Notes under the pieces: generated by a model | Database searches by the model: none | Told to the model about the DNA's origin: nothing | The model's input: the letters and a program-made list of their open reading frames with translations, nothing else | In this document: positions 9,783-19,700 of the stretch, one piece after another | Layout of the letters: each line of letters begins with the position of its first letter | Position numbering within the stretch: position 1 is the first letter of the stretch | Program-made: the position numbers and the translations under genes | Assembly: GCF_027943255.1 (NCBI RefSeq) | Contig: NC_072893.1 | Location: 85,505,784 to 85,569,783 of the forward strand | Reading direction: 5' to 3' | DNA from: Anastrepha obliqua | Lineage: Eukaryota; Arthropoda; Insecta; Diptera; Tephritidae | DNA: 64,000 bases

Positions 9783-12350
9783 ATAAGCTCTCGCTTTTCA
9801 CTTCATTGAAAGGCGAGAAGTAATAATGATCTACATAAATAAATCAGCCGACTACTATGGTTGTGGATCTATTTTATATGGGTTAAGATAATAACCAAGA
9901 TAATCACAAGAAACGAATTCATACTGAGAGAGAGTGACAAATTAAAAATATTAAAATTTTTTTTTTGCTATAAAGAAAAACTCTTTATTTATACAATATT
10001 TGTATGTGTATTCGTTAGTATTTGTGGGTGAATTTGAATTTGAATTATTCCATATGTTTAGCAAGAAAACAGGTTTATATTGACTTAGAGAGGAATTATT
10101 AAGTTAATGTTATTTTGAGAAGTAAGGAAGATTTTAGTTAGACAAAAAATATGCTAGCTCTGGTTGTGTTACGCGAAATGAAAAATGTTTAAGCTTTACA
10201 GTATTACAGTATAATATTTTTACAGTAAATCGCTATAATTTGCATTGGAAAAATCATTTTAAATACATATATATTATATAATATCTATCTGAGTATGTCT
10301 CGCTGAATATCAACTTTATTATGGAGCCATACTGTTCTTGTGTATCAAAATTGCATACAACTTATGAAAAATTTGTACCCTCTAAATAGAATATAATCGC
10401 TTATTGGGTGCATATGAAAATTGGTTTTTCCTGCTTAACAAATTATATAAAAGAATGTGGCGTTGCTATAATTTTTTCCACCACTGTGTGCACATACTTT
10501 TGCTTACCTTTTTTTATTTTCTTACAAATAATAATGTCGTTATTCTCCAAATGTCTTTTTTCATATTTCAATTGCTCACTGCGTCGATCGTTTGTACGTA
10601 GCAATTATAGTTATGAGTATTTCATAAAGTCTTTATTTAATTTTTTTGCAGCTAGTTCTATTTCTCTATTTTCTATTTTTCACAGTGATTTCGTCATGTT
10701 TTTGGTGATGTTGTTATTGTCACCTATGGCTGTCGCCAATTTATCGCCATCAGCAGCACCAAAAATGATAGATTTTAACGATTTTTTCCCCCTCCCATTC
10801 ATTCTCAATTTTTTTCATGCTTTTGAAATTTGTTCAATTTCAATTGGCGTCTCTATTTACTATTAGTTACGTTGTTCTTTTATTTGTTTGTGCGCTCATA
10901 TGTATGTACATATGTGTGTACGCCTTACCTTTTAATGCCTCGTGTTTGCGCATGTTTTCTCACTGATAACTGTCCTGGCAATGAACATACATGCAGTACA
11001 ACAACATCACATCTCAACAATTCACTACACTTCATTTCAATTCAATATAAGTATTTGCACAGTGGCAACAACATTACAACAACATTATTTTTTTACTTTT
11101 ATTACGAGTGTATGATCGGCGATTGGCGGTGATGAAATCACACCTTACGAGAAGTTATTGATAAATTATTTATTTTTGTGTCACTCTATATGACAGAATT
11201 TTGGCTTTGCTGTATTGTTTCGTTCTTTTTATGGCATTTTTTTTGTTTTTTTTTTGTCATATTTTTATTTTATAACAACATTTCTATTATTTATACGCAA
11301 AAATTATGTAAAGAAGTTAGTAAGCAAATTTTCGCCTTTAGTTTCATTTCATCTTTTAATTTACAAACACACCCTTTTTTCAAGACATTATTGTTGTTGT
11401 TATGCCCAAATATACTTCGGTGTATACATTTTTGCTCTCTTTAACGCTTGCAACATTTTACTTTGATTTGCTAACATTCAACGACGAGTTGTTTCAACCA
11501 CGTTTGAGTGGCATGCGAGGAAATTGTAATTGATTTAACGATTTCGTATGTTTTTTTGAGCGTTTCGAACAAAAAAAAATAATATTTGCATATTCGACTA
11601 TTTTATAAGATATTATAATATATACTTAATTTTTGCCAGTTTTTATAACTCGGTGCGAAATTTTGAGCTAATTTAAATTCTATTTTCGACTGTGACCAAT
11701 CCAAATTAAGATAGCGTTTGATTTATACTCACTCTGAAATTCAATATAATCAATTACGTAGATGCAAGAACAGCCTGATTTCAACGTTATGTGATTTTAA
11801 CGCACCAAATTCTAAATTGTCGATTGCCAATTTAAATTTTAGAATTGTGATTAGGATACGAATTACTTTTTAATTTTTAAATGGATAAGAATATTATAAG
11901 TGCACTCAGAGTGGGGAAAAGGAAACTTCGTTCACAAAGTGAATATTTGCGCTGCCGAGGTTCAGTCACTCATTATTAGTAGCTCATAACGCGGCAGATT
12001 CAATGGACGCCTGCTACATATTACACGATCTGGATTTATATCCGATCAAAGACGAATTACCTCCACAGATTTGTCCACCTATTTTATATCGTTACCACGA
12101 CAGTTGGGTGTATGCTACTGGAACAACAGCAACTATTAGAATTGTCAAATAACTGATATAAATATAAGATTTTCATACACCCTACAAAAGAAAAATCGTC
12201 CAAAGAAAGCGTATACACAAATTGTCACACAAAAAAGCCCATTAAAAAATCTCAAAAAAAGCGCACACAAAAAAACCACGCACAAAAGGGCTAGACTGCA
12301 GTTCAAGAGTACTAGATCGGACTAACTATTGTCAATTTACTGTCTATTTC
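9783..12350. other. Long AT-rich stretch without recognised gene
   Basis: Strongly T-rich on the plus strand from 10400 to 11450, so several open frames there (for example 10408-10866) encode Phe/Leu/Ile-rich peptides typical of chance frames. Read on the minus strand it has CAACAACAAT-type runs common in fly untranslated or promoter DNA. A 40-codon minus-strand frame at 10802-10680 is the only part with a coding-like look. Confidence 0.35.
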
Positions 12351-12450
12351 CTTAACTCTTTCAGTCCCATGACTCAAGAACTTGTGAAACTTTTAGAATT
12401 CGTGGTCAATAAGATATTTTTATAAACCTAAACTATAATTGTCTTGTTAA

Positions 12451-14232
12451 CCCTGCATGCCCACTGTTAGTCATTTCGACTAACATCACTGCTTTTTACA
12501 TTTGTAATTTCTTTTTCTCTCATTGTATCAATTTCATTTTTAACGTTGAGAAAGTTTATTCAGTTGCAAAGGTGCTCCTGATCAGTAGGGACTTGTTGTT
12601 TGGCTGGCTTAAGTGGTATGTATGTATTTGTAGAAACTGCGTAGTCGAAACGACTAACATTGGGCTTAGTGCAACTTTTTTAGCATTGAAAATGAGGCCG
12701 ACTAAAATATGTGAGGAAGAAATTGAAAAAATTTTGGCTATGTCGGATGAGGATGAAGAGGATTTCAGTATTTCCGAAAGCGAATTCGAAACGAATTTAC
12801 TAGAAGAGGGTATGAATTCTTCGGAGGATGATTCTTCGGACAATTCGGAGGACTGGAATGAAGAACCACCACCTCAGGCGCCGCAGGATAATATAATACC
12901 ATTTTCCAAAAGATTTTTGCGTGGTAAAAATAAATATAAATGGGCGACAACTAAAGGAAAACGGCGTCGGTATGCAATTAACATAGTGCATCATGATAAA
13001 GGTCCAACAGGAGCAGCAAAGAATGTTACGGATTGCGCTGAAGTGTTTAAATTATTTATCACTGATGAAATTTTAAGTATTATAGTTCATTACACAAACA
13101 TCGAAATTGAAAAAAGGAATGGAGATTTTCCAACTGAAAATCCGGTGAACAAAACAGAACTTGAAGCACTGATTGGTATCTTAATATTGAGCGCTGTTAT
13201 GAAAGACAATCATTTGACCTCTCTTGATCAAATGTGTAGTGTTATGTCGTGCTCAAGGAAAACGAAGAGATGGCGAATGTGCATGTTCTATGGCATACTT
13301 AATATCGCGTTTGTTAATAGTTATGTTATATAGGTATGTTCATAACGCATTAAGCGCGAAAACGAAACCTCTTTCACGTCGGGAATTCATGAAAAAACTT
13401 CATTCAGATCTAGTTAAACCGCACATGGCAGAACGCCTAAAGAATCCTAATCTGCACTCGGAATTACAGCAGAATATCCGAGATATTTTATCCCTGCCAG
13501 TTGAGGAGGCAAGTGTTAAGAATGTACCCTCAAAAAAGAAAAACAAATGAAAAATTTGTTCTATCTGTCCTTACAAAAACACCGAATGACGAAGAGTGTA
13601 TGCTCAAAATGCATGAAACATGTATGTATGTGGTGAGCACAAGGTCGAGATTTGTGCCTATTGTGCAAAACTTTAATGTACAATTAACATTTTTTATCAA
13701 CTTTATATTTAATGAAATTACTTAAACTTTATAACGGCAGGAAGCCTTGTTACTTTTTATGTTCTTTTTAATTTATTTTTAATTTTTTCTCAACATCATG
13801 TGTTGAGCAATAAATAAATGTTAAGCTTTCAAGCTAAAAGTTGAGACTTGTGCCTAATGTACAAAACTTTTATTTTGAACTCTTTTTATGCTTAAATAAT
13901 ATAAAATAATTCTTTAACTTTATATCGGCAGTGAAATGTTTTTTAATTTTAAGGTTTTTTAATTTTTAATTTTTTTTTTTTTTGTAACCCTAAGTAAGAT
14001 ATCTAAGACTGAAGAGTAACAAAATGTGATAATAATAAAAATAAATGAAAAACAGAAACAATTGAAAATGTTGTTTTACTTTTGAATAAAGAAAGGAATA
14101 ATAATTTAATTTTTCAGTAACTTTTAAAAATTATGAGCATAGGTAGTTCTGCAGCATCGATATTTTGAGTATGTTAGTCGAATCGACTAACATTGGTAAC
14201 AACGTACAAAAAATCACGGTGGGCATGCAGGG
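12451..14232 (+). mobile_element. piggyBac-type transposon, internally deleted
   Basis: A 1,782-bp element flanked by TTAA on both sides (12447-12450 and 14233-14236). It has perfect 14-bp inverted ends CCCTGCATGCCCAC / GTGGGCATGCAGGG. Just inside each end is a palindrome of the type GTTAGTC…GACTAAC (12466-12484; 14173-14191), and a third copy lies at 12641-12658. It carries a broken piggyBac transposase gene. TTAA targets and CCC-starting ends are characteristic of the superfamily. Confidence 0.93.
12692..13690 (+). pseudogene. piggyBac transposase, catalytic core deleted
   Basis: From the ATG at 12692 (MRPTKICEEEIEKILAMSDE) there is an acidic N-terminus, then FSKRFLRGKNKYKWATTKG and the start of the DDE_Tnp_1_7 domain (ELEALIGILILSAVMKDNHL). 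The frame then jumps without a shift from NHLTS to LDQMCSVMSCSRKTKRW, which belongs near the end of the catalytic domain. So most of the domain, including the first catalytic Asp residues, is missing. A frameshift at ~13333 continues as YVHNALSAKTKPLSRREF to 13550. The Cys-rich zinc-binding tail (KICSICPYKN…CSKCMKHVC…EICAYC) follows in yet other frames to ~13680. Full-length relatives are about 550-650 residues; this cannot be active. Confidence 0.88.
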
Positions 14233-14290
14233 TTAATTTGGTCTGCCATATGCTCAGCACAATTGATGCATCTGGGTCTAAACGGGTTAA

Positions 14291-15279
14291 TATGACATTT
14301 TATATTTATGTCCATTGCTAATCTTAATATTCTTCTATTAGATCACTCACCCAAAATTTCTTTAGAGAAAGTCAGGTACATACATAGGTATGTCAGAGTG
14401 TTCTAAAACATATGCGCCATTAACGTATTACATCACGACTCCTCGCTCGTCTACCTATTTTTCAACATCTTAAAAACAGCAACTAAAATTTTTATATTTG
14501 CAAATTGAGAAAAAAAGAATTTTTACACACAACCATATTTTAGCTGACGACAAATACATAAATAACAAAACCAGAGAATCGAGAAAACATCAAAGAACAG
14601 TACATTTAACCTACTAAATTTTCATTTCACAATAAGCGATTTGTGAAAATTTCCAGCAACAAAAATGAACTAAATGGGAAAACAACGAGTGTCAGCTGAA
14701 AATGATTGCAGCAGCCGATTTTTGGCACATTTTCAAATGCTAGTCGCATATTCATTCGCACTTGACAAATATTACTGAAAATATTAAATTTGTTGGAAAA
14801 TGTGTCGGACGCGTCAGCAGGCATACTTGATTCTATGTGTTTATAACATATAGTAAATTGGACTGTTTGGACACCAGCTGATCACTAGTTCATTTTGGTA
14901 TGGCACTAGTCCGTCTTAATTCTTATGAAATATTTTCTTTCACTCATAGCTTTTTATTTCACATGGCAATGTCGTTAGCTATGATTTCTATTTTCGACTA
15001 GTTTCCATATGATCCATTATATACCCTTCGGGTTACATTACACTATTAGCATTGAAATTGAGCAAACTGGTTTGCGTGAGAGGTGTACGAGTATAACTAA
15101 AAAAACAAAAGACACAAATAAATTAATAAAATGAGCAAACGTTTGCATATTGTATACAAAAATTAATTCATATGCCTACCCGACATGCAATGGGTTCTCG
15201 ATAGTCTTCTGCAAATTGCTTTCATTTCAAATACGGTAATTTAGCTTATTTACTTGTTTCTTTTTTTAGAAAATATCGG
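14291..15279. other. AT-rich non-coding stretch
   Basis: No recognised exon or transposon. Short frames only. Confidence 0.4.
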
Positions 15280-15588
15280 GCGGCCGCCGTGGCCGAATGG
15301 GTTGGTGCGTGACTACCATTCGGAATTCATAGAGAGAGCGTCGGTTCGAATCTCGGTGAAAGATCAAAAAATTAAGAAAAAGTTGTTTCTAATAGCGGTC
15401 GCCCCTCGGCAGGCAATGGCAAACCTCCGAGTGTATTTCTGCCATGAAAAAGCTCCTCATAAAAAAATATCTGCCGTTCGGAGTCGGCTTGAAACTGTAG
15501 GTCCCTCCATTTGTGGAACAACATCAAATAGGAGGAGGAGCTCGGCCAAACACCCAAAAAGGGTGTACGCGCCAATTATATATATATA
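15280..15588 (+). mobile_element. tRNA-derived SINE, essentially complete
   Basis: Best reference copy. The head (15280-15360) has a pol III A-box-like TGGCCGAATGGGTTGGTGCG, then GACTACCATTCGGAATTC, then a B-box-like GGTTCGAATCTCGG. The layout resembles a long-variable-arm tRNA such as tRNA-Ser or tRNA-Leu. The body has TAATAGCGGTCGCCCCTCGG, then CTGCCATGAAAAAGCTCC, then GTTCGGAGTCGGCTTGAAAC. It ends AGGGTGTACGCGCCAATTAT plus a short (TA)n tail. It carries no protein, so it would depend on a LINE for movement. Confidence 0.88.
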
Positions 15589-15589
15589 G

Positions 15590-16352
15590 GTATATATTGG
15601 TTTTATTTAGAACAATTGATTTTCAAACCTTCGATGACCAAATTTTTTCAATATCTTCACTGAGTGTTGGCAAAGATCTTCCAGGTAGTGTTGACAAATT
15701 TAGATCTTCGGTCACACTCACTACTAAAATAAAAATGTCTTCTTCGAATACGAGGTTAAGTTCGTATTGCTTCGCTGATCAATTAGTACAGAACAGATCG
15801 CAACGGGACAGAAGTAGTCAAAACATGTGCTTACTTGAACAGCTAATCTTGTCAGATATCTTAATCGAGAGAAATTGTGAAAAACACCCTTCATAAATTA
15901 AAAATGACTTTAACTGAGATGTTACTAGTCATACTGAACTACTGTAGTTATAACTCCACCAGAAGCGACCCAGTGCAGTACTAGTTACTTTCTGTGCAGG
16001 CTATATGTAAATATTTAAATACTTATATGAATCTATACACCATGTATGTGTGTCTGCGCATAATAAATCATTCACGTTAATTTCGTGCTACTAACCCCAG
16101 AAGTCAGTTTTTGTTTTCTTGAAAGTCTGCTAAGAAATTGCCATCTTGTAATACAATTGCGGGAAATCAAAGCAAAGTACTGGCTGTACGCACATACAAT
16201 ACTATCAGCTGTGAAGAGTTGATGAGCAACACTTTTTTGCTGTCATCGCCAACCAAAGTTATTGTTATACAGTTGGGGATATAAAAATCTGAATACAAAA
16301 AAATTGCTGTGCGCATGTTCTTTGGCAAGTTTGGCTAAGTTTAGGTTATAGG
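15590..16352. other. Non-coding stretch
   Basis: A 127-codon frame overlaps the SINE end at 15513-15896. It reads through the repeat and shows no family I recognise. Nothing else was seen. Confidence 0.35.
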
Positions 16353-16355
16353 TTA

Positions 16356-16715
16356 CACAGTGCGACATCAAAAATCAAACCGCACCGGACCTTTTTTTTC
16401 TGAAAATATACCTATTTAATAGCAAAACCCTCGCTGGGTTTTTAAAAGTTAGCTCGATTTTTTTTTTTATTGCGTTTTGAAGTTTTCTATTTTCATGAGA
16501 TTTTGGAGTTTTACCTGTACGCTAAATTTGACTTATAAATCGACCTTTGTTTGATTTAATCGATTTATTTTGTCATAGCTTGATGCAGAAATTTCGTACA
16601 TGTACAAATAAACTTATTTTGAGAAGAACCTATATCTCAATACGCAATTTTGAATACCAAAATTTCGAAAAATTGTATGTTTTTACCCTTTTTTACTGTA
16701 ATTATGAAAATAATT
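16356..16715 (+). repeat. Left terminal inverted repeat of the long-TIR element
   Basis: Starts CACAGTGCGACATC, passes CCGCACCGGACC at ~16381-16392, and ends near TACTGTAATTATGAAAATAA. It matches the reverse complement of 17875-18244 almost base for base, with few substitutions, which suggests recent activity. Confidence 0.88.
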
Positions 16716-17152
16716 TTATACGTAACCACCCATTATACACATTTTCAGATTTTTCTATTTTTGCTAGTATTTTTTCCAGATACGGTTTTCCAATGAATAT
16801 TGGATGTAACAAAATGTGATCGTGAGTAGTGAAAAGCAAGATTGGTCTCACAAGACTTTTAGCCTGTTAAGTACATAGAAAAGTGGCTAGCACACATTCC
16901 AAAATAAAAAGTATAAAGAAGGTTGTAGTCTGTCTTATCAGGAAATGTTTGTTTTAGAAATTCCAAAATTTGTTCCCAACGATTTTACCTGTTCTAAGAT
17001 CGCAGCAGTCTTGCGAGATCAGGTTCGTGCATAACAACTCCTAAAACACATTTGACGCGCTAAATATTTTGTGAACAATACGGTTTTTGTTAACATATTT
17101 GAATTTACTAATTTCATTTACGTGAATTTTTTATGAATTAAGAAAATAAAAA

Positions 17153-17581
17153 ATGTACAATTGTCCTGCAAATATTAACGTTTTCTGCTATTGTTGTGGG
17201 CGTTTCACACCAGCGAGTGAATACAGACAATATTTTGATCGTGAAGTTATTTTGAATGTACCTTGGGCGCCAAACATAGTGTGTAGAGCTTGTTATGTTG
17301 GTTTAGTTAATTGGTTGCACAAAAAACAAAGCAGAATGCCTTTTGGAATGACAATGCTATGGCACAATCCAGAAGAACATGATTCAAAAAATTGTTATAG
17401 TTGTGCAAATATTTTTCAATACGACCAGGAAGAAAATGAAAGAAAATGGAGTAACCAGGAGGAAAAAGAATATGAGGTAGAAGAAGAAGAGACAGGCATG
17501 GAATTCTTTACTGATGAATCTGATTACTCTGATAATGATGATGTTGAAATTCAATCATTGTCGAAAAGAGCTCGTCTCTAA
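17153..17581 (+). CDS. Transposon-borne Cys-rich putative zinc-finger protein
   Basis: A 142-residue intact frame, the only gene inside the long-TIR transposon. Residues 12-84 form a compact Cys/His region: C12-x2-C15 (FCYCCGRFT), C44-x2-C47 (VCRAC), H76 and C81-x2-C84 (NCYSC), with the linking motif RMPFGMTMLWHNPEEHD. Residues 92-135 are strongly acidic (Glu/Asp-rich), and the tail is basic (SLSKRARL), possibly a nuclear signal. There is no DDE, RNase-H or HUH motif. I recall a similar CxxC…WAP…C…MPFG…W.P..H…C.. arrangement in uncharacterised, multi-copy arthropod proteins, but I cannot name a family. The start is the first ATG after an A-rich leader, and AATAAA follows the stop at ~17610. 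A DNA-binding or accessory role is inferred only. Confidence 0.75.
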   Translation: MYNCPANINVFCYCCGRFTPASEYRQYFDREVILNVPWAPNIVCRACYVGLVNWLHKKQSRMPFGMTMLWHNPEEHDSKNCYSCANIFQYDQEENERKWSNQEEKEYEVEEEETGMEFFTDESDYSDNDDVEIQSLSKRARL

Positions 17582-17874
17582 GGTTTTAGTACGTAAAAAT
17601 TCTTTATTTTAATAAAAAAAAAAAATTATAAGAATTCAAGTCTATATTCTTTTTACTTAATCTATTTAATATTTTTACCTACAGAGTTTTTAGATATTTA
17701 AAAAAAATTTAAAGCAGAGTATAAAAAAATTATTTTTATGAAGAAAAATCTTGTTAAAAATTTATTTTTTTAGAAAATAACAAACTTAAAGTTCAGTTTT
17801 ATATTTTTATCTTATAAATGACTTTTTTAGTACATTTTGCAACATTTTTGCTAGAAGAAATAGTGAGCAAATTT

Positions 17875-18244
17875 AATTATTTTCATAATTACAGTAAAAA
17901 ATGGTAAAAACATACAATTTTTCGAAATTTTGGTATTCAAAATTGCGTATTGAGATATAGGTTCTTCTTAAAATAAGTTTATTTGTACATGTACGAAATT
18001 TCTGCATCAAGCTATGACAAAATAAATCGATTAAATCAAACAAAGGTCGATTTATAAGTCAAATTTAGCGTACAGGTAAAACTCCAAAATCTCATGAAAA
18101 TAGAAAACTTCAAAACGCAATAAAAAAAAAATCGAGCTAACTTTTAAAAACCCAGCGAGGGTTTTGCTATTGAATAGGTATATTTTCAGAAAAAAAAGGT
18201 CCGGTGTGGTTTGATTTTGATGACCCCAAAATTGTCGCACAGTG
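17875..18244 (-). repeat. Right terminal inverted repeat of the long-TIR element
   Basis: Reverse complement of the left repeat, 370 bp. Contains ATTTTGGGGTCA near the tip, which the left copy lacks. Ends …TTGTCGCACAGTG followed by TTA. Confidence 0.88.
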
Positions 18245-18384
18245 TTATGAGCTGTCTTACTGAATTAGAAAACGCGGTATATTTGCCGAGGTATTCTATA
18301 AATCGTTACGTTGCTTACAAATTTTATTTTTCAAGTTTTCCCGTTAAAGAAAGTAAATATTTCAAAGACTCAGACCGGTAATTA

Positions 18385-18660
18385 TATAATATTGTATTAC
18401 GCCTCTTCTTTTCGCCAAGCGTTAGGAATTGGCGAATAGATGAAGCAGGTATAAATAAACATATCTTGGCAGCGCTGGAATAGAACTGCCTAAAATTACA
18501 TTTGTTTGTAAAATAGTGAGTTATACCAGTTTTATGAAGTATAACCATACCCGCTAGCAATAAATTTTGCTCAATAACTTTGTTTTTGCTTTCACATGCA
18601 AATTTTTCGTCAAGTAAGCCGAGCAGAGTAGTAGCGAAAAGAGGCCTATCATAAGTAAAT
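18385..18660. repeat. Dispersed repeat with inverted ends, copy 1
   Basis: Shares several blocks with 35030-35560: GAATTGGCGAATAGATGAAG, then AAAATTACATTTGTTTG, then GAGTTATACC, then CATGCAAATTTTTCGT. The ends GCCTCTTCTTTTCGCC and GCGAAAAGAGGC are inverted relative to each other, so this looks like a MITE. It codes for nothing recognised. Confidence 0.55.
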
Positions 18661-18714
18661 GATACACTAATGACGTTGAGCAATGCCAGCAACTACGTCT
18701 GAATTGGGAAGGAA

Positions 18715-19420
18715 TTCCTGGAGCTGTCGTTTGACTTCTTTAACCTGATGTTGGAGAGGATCGTGTGAGCCGCAGAACTTAATCGCTTATGCACCATTTA
18801 TTGCTTGCAATTGCTGATGTATGCCGATGATATTGACATCATTCGCCTTAACAACCACGCCGTTGGTTCTGTCTTTTCGAAGCTGGGTTTGATCGTGAAC
18901 GAAGTACCACCTGTCATCAAACAAGCAGTTAGCGCACTCGCGCCCTTACATCTGAGTCGCTGTTAACAGTTATAATTTCAGACTATAAGTATTAAGAGAC
19001 TTCATATATTTAGGAACCAGCATTAGCACCGATAACAATGCTTTGGAATCCAACGGAGCATCTTTCTTGCCAACAACAGCTATTTTGGACTAATACGGCA
19101 ATTGAGTAGTAAAGTTGCTCATCATGCTCGCCCTATTGCGCAGAAATTTGAACTATAACAGCATTCGAAGAGGCGTGCCTTTGAGACTTCGAAAAGAAAG
19201 ATGCTGCAATAGACACATTGGCGACGATGAATATAGTAGACTATGGAATAGTGAGGTGACATAGACTTTAGTAGCGAATAAAGCTCCAGCGGCTAGGTCA
19301 TATCGTCAGATTGAATGCGAATGTTCCAGCTCTGAAAATATTCGATACACTAGCTGGTGGTAACAAATGAAAAGGAAGGCCTACTTTGCGTTGGAAAGGT
19401 CAGGTAGGGAAGGACTTTTG
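18715..19420 (+). pseudogene. RTE-like LINE reverse transcriptase fragment
   Basis: Broken plus-strand frames read LSFDFFNLMLERIVRAAELN, then the catalytic LMYADDIDIIRLNNHAV at ~18805-18860, then a remnant of the KYLGTSI/TLANR-type region and the thumb. The order matches RTE-type endonuclease/reverse transcriptases of insects. Stops, frameshifts and 5' truncation make it dead. Confidence 0.65.
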
Positions 19421-19700
19421 AAGACTTGACAATTCTAGAAACCTTCAGATCGTCGGCATGAAGCAAATAATTTGAAAAAGTGAAACAATTGCTAATGGCA
19501 TTGATAAAAAGGACAAATAATGGAGGTCCTAAATGCTCCCCTGGGGAACACCTGAAGTAATCATCAATAGTTCCCACAGAACATCTATACGTTAAACACG
19601 TTTTAATCAATTCTAAGAAGTGAAAACCTAAACAATCTAATACTGATGTATGATTTGATTGCAAAAGACAATTTGTCACACAAAATACACTCAATTAGTT
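19349..19700 (-). pseudogene. Second RT fragment, opposite orientation
   Basis: On the minus strand the frame from 19694 contains PGEHLGPPLFVLFINAISNC then LLHADDLKV, the QG.HLGP…YADD block of a non-LTR reverse transcriptase, with the catalytic Tyr changed to His. It differs from the neighbouring plus-strand RTE-like fragment, so it is a separate LINE remnant lying tail-to-tail with it. Confidence 0.6.

Larger units (their letters stand above)
12356..14286. mobile_element. Possible small TTAA element carrying a nested piggyBac copy
   Basis: Outside the piggyBac element there is a second pair of TTAA-flanked, imperfect inverted ends: TTAA then CTCTTTCAGTCCCATGAC at 12352, and TCTGGGTCTAAACGGG then TTAA ending 14290. 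Without the inner insertion this would be a ~145-bp MITE. The end match is imperfect, so this is a suggestion. Confidence 0.35.
16356..18244 (+). mobile_element. DNA transposon with ~360-bp inverted repeats and one Cys-rich gene
   Basis: 1,889 bp bounded by long, nearly identical inverted repeats (16356-16715 and 17875-18244). The extreme ends read CACAGTGCGACA (left) and, inverted, CACTGTGCGACA (right), directly flanked by TTA on both sides (16353-16355; 18245-18247). The left repeat lacks ~11 bp present in the right one close to the tip. Between the repeats lies a single intact open frame (17153-17581). No DDE transposase is present, so the element is either non-autonomous or uses an unusual protein. 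CACTG-type ends with a 3-bp target copy recall CACTA/Chapaev (CMC) elements, but that is only a structural analogy. Confidence 0.85.

Noticed and set aside
10408..10866. 152-codon plus-strand open frame, membrane-protein-like
   Set aside because: The strand is extremely T-rich here, so Phe/Leu/Ile/Ser-rich frames arise by chance; several overlap in other frames and none has splice or family support.
15280..15360. A tRNA gene
   Set aside because: The A and B boxes are those of the SINE head; the anticodon arm and acceptor stem do not close properly and the same head recurs attached to one repeat body throughout the window.
16356..16362. V(D)J-type recombination signal or Transib terminus (CACAGTG)
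   Set aside because: The heptamer occurs at the left tip only; the inverted right tip is CACTGTG, the flanking copy is 3 bp (TTA) rather than 5 bp, and no RAG1/Transib-like protein is present.
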